The notes under the pieces are model-generated. The model was not told the DNA's origin and made no database searches. It saw only the letters and a list, made by a program, of their open reading frames with translations. The translations under genes were made by a program, and so were the position numbers. This document shows, piece after piece, positions 60,307 to 64,000 of a stretch of 64,000 nucleotides of DNA; position 1 is the stretch's first letter, and the number at the start of each line of letters is the position of its first letter. Where the stretch lies: assembly GCA_963817615.1 (NCBI GenBank), contig CAWFPH010000003.1, positions 248,001 to 312,000 on the forward strand, in the 5' to 3' direction. The DNA is from FEN-1219 sp963817615 (GTDB lineage: Bacteria; Pseudomonadota; Gammaproteobacteria; Steroidobacterales; Rariloculaceae).

Positions 60307-63300
60307 TCAATCCAAGGCTTCCTGGTTCCAGAACGTTCGCACCGGAGTGTTGGCGAAGTTCGGCGGGAAGCAGAACAGGTCGACACAGGCGATCGGCGGC
60401 GGCGAGCATTGGTCGCCGACGCAATTGTCGGGAATACCGTCGCCGTTCGCGTCCGTGTCCGGAATGCCGTCGTGGTTGAGGTCTTGATCGGGTGACGGGA
60501 AGATGAACACCACCTCGCTCGAGATCGACCCTTTGAACTCCTTGTAGCGGTCCGACGCGGTCAGCGGGTCGGTGCTCGCCGAGTTGTCGAGGTTGTTCAC
60601 GGGCGCACCATTGAAGAGACTCATCACATAGAGTCGGTTCGTGCCGAGCTGCGGCTCGCAGGCCGTGCCGCTCAACGACGGCCGGAACGTCGTGAAAAAC
60701 ACCTGATTGTTGAACGTGCGCGCCTCGGCGAGCACCTTCTCGCCGCGCCAACCGCCGTCACGCAGCTCGAACCGCCAGCCGGGCTGGCCTTGCGCCACCA
60801 CCTTCGTGATGTCGTCGGTGATGTCCGTGAGATCCGACGGCACGATCGGCGTGATCGCGTCGTAGGTTATCTGGCTCATCTTGCCCTGGCCCCAGTTGTC
60901 GCGCAGCGCAAAGAACATGTCCTGATTCACGATGCCGAGCGGATGAGCGCGGTGGCCGGAACCGATTCCCACGTGGATGAAGTGGTAGTCCTTGTTGTCG
61001 ACCATTGCGACGTCGGGCGAATAGTAGAATCGTCGCGTCGCGCTGATCGCAGGCGAAGCCGCCGGCGCACCGCCGAGCTGCGCAATCACTCCGCCGGTGA
61101 TCAGGCTCGAAGCCGGCTGCCCGTTCCACACGTCGAAGCGCCAGACCTGGCCGCCCATGTCGGCGGCGTACATGCGGTCGGCATAGCCGTCGCCGTCGAA
61201 GTCGACCACCTTCACTTCGGCCGGAATCGAGTAATCCATCGACTTGCCGGCCTGGCTGAAGCTCTTGTTGCCGCCGGTCTTCGTGCCCTGCCAGAGCAAC
61301 GCGCCCGATGCGGAATCGATGATGTAGATCGAATTGCCCGCCGTGTCGGTGCTGAGGTTGACGTTGTCCTGATCGGGCTCGTAGCCGCCGCCGAGCACCA
61401 GCACGAACTTCTGCGCGTTCTGTGCGGCGCCCGAGATCGACATCTTCGCCGGTACTGGAGTCGCCCACGTTTGGCCGACGCCCGGCAACGAGCTGTTGTC
61501 GAGCCGCCAGAGCAGCCGCGGCTGGTCCGGATTCGTCACGTCGAGCCCGTAATAGATGTCGCCGCCGCGCCGGACCCCGAAGAACAAGTACACCTTCTCG
61601 CCCTTTGCGGGCTCGATGATGCCGTTGCCGTCTGCGTACATCTGGATACGGAGGCTGCCGTCGATGCCGTACACCTTGTTCGGTTGCGTTTCGTCCTTCA
61701 GCAGCACGACCTGGTTGTCCAGGAAGTCGGGCGGCACGAACGCCCAGCGCTCGATCCCGCTCGTCGTGTCGACGGCGTGTAGATAGCCGTCGTTCGTCGC
61801 GAAGAATACGAGGCCGTCCTGAAGGCTCGGGCCATAGATGACGGTCGTCGGCTGCGAGTGCAGCGGGTCGCCCATCTGCTTGCGGGCATCCGTCGTGCTG
61901 TTGTTTTGGTTGGAGTCGCCGACGTCGACGCCGTTGATGAAGTCGATGACTTGATCGCGCGTCGGGTCGCCGGGTAGCCCCGTGTTGAGCAGCGAATCGG
62001 TGATTCCGGCGTTCGCGCTCGCCACGCGATTGCTCGCATTGGTGAGATCGGGGTTGCCGAGATAGGTGTAGACACGGCGCGACGCCGGATCCGGCAGCTT
62101 GTTCGCCGCGCCGCCCTGCGTGACGGTTGCGCCGTCGACCGAGGCCGACCAGTAGCTCTGGGCGGTGTCGGCGAAGAATCCGGTGGCCGGGTCCACGGCC
62201 AAGTTTCCGTTTGCGTCGGTGATCGCGCCGTCCGACGTTCGCAGCCGGTACTTCTTCAGGTTACCCGGCCAATGCGCAGTCGGCGAAGCCTTGAACACAC
62301 TGATGAACAGGTCGTTGAGGTTCTGCGTGCGGTTGAACGTGTTGACCGACACCGTCGGCGCAACGAACGTCGTTTGCGTATCGAGAATCGACGACGCGAT
62401 GTTCGACAGCGCGGTCGTGAGCGTGGCCGTGTCGTTGGCCGTGTAGTACGCGCCGCCGCCGCGAGCCGCGGTGTCGGCGAGGATCGGCAGGTCGACCGTG
62501 AAGCCGATCGTGTACGTGATGATGTTCTGCTTGCCCGCGAGCGTCGACTGGTCACCCTTGTAGAGAAACTCCGCCAAGTCGTCGAGGCAGTTGCCGCCCG
62601 AGGGGCTGAAGCCCGGCGGATAGCTCTCGATGTCGCAGGTTCCACCGGCGACGAAGCTGCTGAACGGATCGCCGTTCGCGTCCTTCAGGTTGCGAATCTT
62701 CGAGTCTGCGTCGGTATCCTGCGTCGGCTCGCCGTCGGTCAGGTAGACGATGAAGTTCTTCTGACAGCTGTCGGTCAGCGGTGCGAGGTACTCCGTCGGC
62801 GTCAAGGTCTTGCGCGAGGCCGCAACGCTCGAGCCGCCGTACACCACACTGCGGCCGGCGTAGTACTGCTCGGCCTCGTACAGGGTCTCCGACAGCGGCG
62901 TCCAGTTGGAGGCGGTCATCCCGTTGATCGCACTGATCATCGACGCGCGGCTCGTTGCGATGTCCTCCATCTGATGGACGACGTAGCCGCCTTGATCGTA
63001 ATTGAAGGTCATCAGGCCGACGTTTACGCCGTTGATCGAGTTCAACAGGCTCGTGGCCACCTCCTGAACGACCTGCAGCCGCGTCTCGTTCGAGGTGGGA
63101 CCGGTCATCCAGTTCAAATAGTTGCCGTCGTAGATCGTATAGACCTGATTCGCCGGGCTCTGGCCCCACTTGAGCGCGCCGGTTGACGACATTTGCCAGG
63201 CGTTCGACGCGTTCGTCACACCGTTCTTGGGGTATGTGTTCGTCGTCGGATTGCTCGGACCGCCGTGCAAGCCCCAGTCGTCCTGACACTCGACGTAGCG

Positions 63301-63735
63301 GCTCTTTTGCGACGAGCTGATCGTTTCCCACTGCTTGGACCCGTTGCTCGGGTTGTACTGCGCCATCAAATCGGTGAAGTAGCCCGACGTTCCGAGCGCG
63401 GTCAGACCCGCTTTGCACATCAATGCGGTCTTGTCGAAATAGCGGTTCGTGTTGCAGGCCGGCGGACTGCCCGTGTCGGTCCGCCAGTACACGCGGTTCG
63501 GATCGCACGCGCCAGAATAGACCGTGGCCGGATCGTACGTCGGCTGCGTCCGCACGATGGTGCCCATGCTGCCCGAGTCGTCGATGATGAACAGGATATT
63601 GGGCTGAGCCGTCGACGCCGCATTCGGGATGCCCGTGAATAGCTCGGTGTCGTCGGCGAATGCCGCCGTGGCGAACACCAGCGCCGAGAGCACAGCGGCG
63701 CTTAAACGGACGAATTGCTTGCGTTTGAACGTCAT
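60307..63735 (-). CDS. pilY1: Type IV pilus tip adhesin / biogenesis factor PilY1
   Basis: 1142 aa from ATG 63735 (AGAGG upstream). Signal peptide in residues 1-27. The N-terminal part carries a VWA-like MIDAS (FIIDDSGSMGTI, about 49-60) with later YLTDGEPTQDTDADS. The C-terminal beta-propeller begins about residue 600 (DGLVFFATNDGYLHAVDTTS) and contains the calcium site DFDGDGYADRMYAADMGGQV (about 840). A second Asp/Gly-rich loop (DLNHDGIPDTDANGDGIPDN) lies near the end. PilY1 primes pilus assembly, acts in adhesion and surface sensing, and needs calcium for retraction control. It is followed by pilE on the same strand. Confidence 0.95.
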   Translation of the reverse strand: MTFKRKQFVRLSAAVLSALVFATAAFADDTELFTGIPNAASTAQPNILFIIDDSGSMGTIVRTQPTYDPATVYSGACDPNRVYWRTDTGSPPACNTNRYFDKTALMCKAGLTALGTSGYFTDLMAQYNPSNGSKQWETISSSQKSRYVECQDDWGLHGGPSNPTTNTYPKNGVTNASNAWQMSSTGALKWGQSPANQVYTIYDGNYLNWMTGPTSNETRLQVVQEVATSLLNSINGVNVGLMTFNYDQGGYVVHQMEDIATSRASMISAINGMTASNWTPLSETLYEAEQYYAGRSVVYGGSSVAASRKTLTPTEYLAPLTDSCQKNFIVYLTDGEPTQDTDADSKIRNLKDANGDPFSSFVAGGTCDIESYPPGFSPSGGNCLDDLAEFLYKGDQSTLAGKQNIITYTIGFTVDLPILADTAARGGGAYYTANDTATLTTALSNIASSILDTQTTFVAPTVSVNTFNRTQNLNDLFISVFKASPTAHWPGNLKKYRLRTSDGAITDANGNLAVDPATGFFADTAQSYWSASVDGATVTQGGAANKLPDPASRRVYTYLGNPDLTNASNRVASANAGITDSLLNTGLPGDPTRDQVIDFINGVDVGDSNQNNSTTDARKQMGDPLHSQPTTVIYGPSLQDGLVFFATNDGYLHAVDTTSGIERWAFVPPDFLDNQVVLLKDETQPNKVYGIDGSLRIQMYADGNGIIEPAKGEKVYLFFGVRRGGDIYYGLDVTNPDQPRLLWRLDNSSLPGVGQTWATPVPAKMSISGAAQNAQKFVLVLGGGYEPDQDNVNLSTDTAGNSIYIIDSASGALLWQGTKTGGNKSFSQAGKSMDYSIPAEVKVVDFDGDGYADRMYAADMGGQVWRFDVWNGQPASSLITGGVIAQLGGAPAASPAISATRRFYYSPDVAMVDNKDYHFIHVGIGSGHRAHPLGIVNQDMFFALRDNWGQGKMSQITYDAITPIVPSDLTDITDDITKVVAQGQPGWRFELRDGGWRGEKVLAEARTFNNQVFFTTFRPSLSGTACEPQLGTNRLYVMSLFNGAPVNNLDNSASTDPLTASDRYKEFKGSISSEVVFIFPSPDQDLNHDGIPDTDANGDGIPDNCVGDQCSPPPIACVDLFCFPPNFANTPVRTFWNQEALD

Positions 63736-63791
63736 GTCTGCATCCCTCTGAGCTTGTGCCATGGCCTTCCGTTGGCTGCCGGCGTAGCGAT

Positions 63792-64000
63792 TCAGCCCTT
63801 CGGCGGCTGGACCACGATTCGGTTGATCTGCTGCGATTCGTTGTCGATGAACACACCGACGAACACGGCCTTACCGGGCGCCACCGTCTTGCGGATCTGG
63901 TCGACCGCCGCCGTGAAGTCCGCGAGCGCGAGCTCGCTGCCGCCTACGAAGAAGCGTGTGCTCGCCGAGATCGAGTGGGCGATGACCCGGCAGCTCTCGC
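63792..64000 (-). CDS. Unidentified C-terminal fragment upstream of pilY1
   Basis: Open from the window edge to TGA at 63792-63794; about 69 residues visible: SCRVIAHSISASTRFFVGGS, ELALADFTAAVDQIRKTVAP, AVFVGVFIDNESQQINRIVV and QPPKG. By position (just before pilY1, same strand) it is where pilX stands in type IV minor-pilin operons, but the sequence does not show a clear PilX ending, so I do not name it. The missing N-terminal part would show whether a prepilin leader exists. Confidence 0.5.
   Translation of the reverse strand, partial: ESCRVIAHSISASTRFFVGGSELALADFTAAVDQIRKTVAPGKAVFVGVFIDNESQQINRIVVQPPKG

Noticed and set aside
1..64000. CRISPR arrays, insertion sequences, rRNA operons, riboswitches
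   Set aside because: No regularly spaced repeats, transposase motifs with terminal inverted repeats, rRNA or conserved riboswitch cores were seen on reading the window; ribF in particular has no FMN element upstream.

Overview
The window is high-GC bacterial DNA. The right half reads as a gammaproteobacterial chromosome: ispB / rplU-rpmA-obgE, rpsT / murJ-ribF-ileS-lspA, and a minor-pilin locus (pilE, pilY1) beside lspA. That order resembles the Pseudomonas arrangement, but without fkpB and ispH between lspA and pilE. The exact lineage is my inference (a free-living gammaproteobacterium, perhaps of the Steroidobacterales/Nevskiales type); no rRNA is present to settle it.

Left part (1-37.8 kb) is accessory and stress related. 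A long minus-strand, partly overlapping cluster (11.07 to 0 kb) encodes a two-domain GT4 protein, a GH130 phosphorylase-type enzyme, a small membrane protein, phosphoglucomutase, alpha-glucan phosphorylase, a TrkH K+ channel with a half-size TrkA, and a DUF3185 protein. It looks like a module linking glycan phosphorolysis to K+ uptake. Next come a trypsin-like protease, a fatty acid desaturase, an OmpA-family protein, a frameshifted FtsX/MacB-type permease, a RIO kinase, a b-type cytochrome and a P-type ATPase. A graveyard of decayed genes lies at 22.9-24.5 kb: an RND adaptor fragment, a truncated phosphomannomutase-like HAD and a shattered second GH130. It is followed by small stress proteins: PRC-barrel, CsbD, HPF, BON lipoprotein, DUF3309, dodecin, an M48 protease chimera, a YqjD-YqjE-YqjK set, a GGDEF cyclase, an Lmo0937-type peptide and a cardiolipin-synthase-like PLD.

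The boundary is a complete tRNA-Pro(CGG) at 37759-37835 (minus strand). A 29-base perfect copy of part of its 3' half lies about 0.7 kb to the left, joined to a truncated Panacea/DUF4065 antitoxin-like reading frame. Weaker acceptor-end-like repeats lie near 34.6 and 34.9 kb. This suggests repeated integration at the tRNA 3' end and marks an accessory/core junction.

Right part (37.9-64 kb) holds rsgA, a MotA/TolQ/ExbB protein, cytochrome b561, a three-gene ATGA-coupled set (NTF2-like, phytoene-desaturase-like flavoprotein, 67-aa protein), an AI-2E exporter, rarA, a gamma-glutamyltransferase, two tandem DUF6644-like membrane proteins, a sulfotransferase and DUF1244, then the housekeeping block and pilE/pilY1. 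Two points deserve attention. IleRS carries a GIHH signature where HxGH is usual. ileS and lspA also read as one continuous 1221-codon frame, which I explain by one extra G near 59148 rather than a true fusion.
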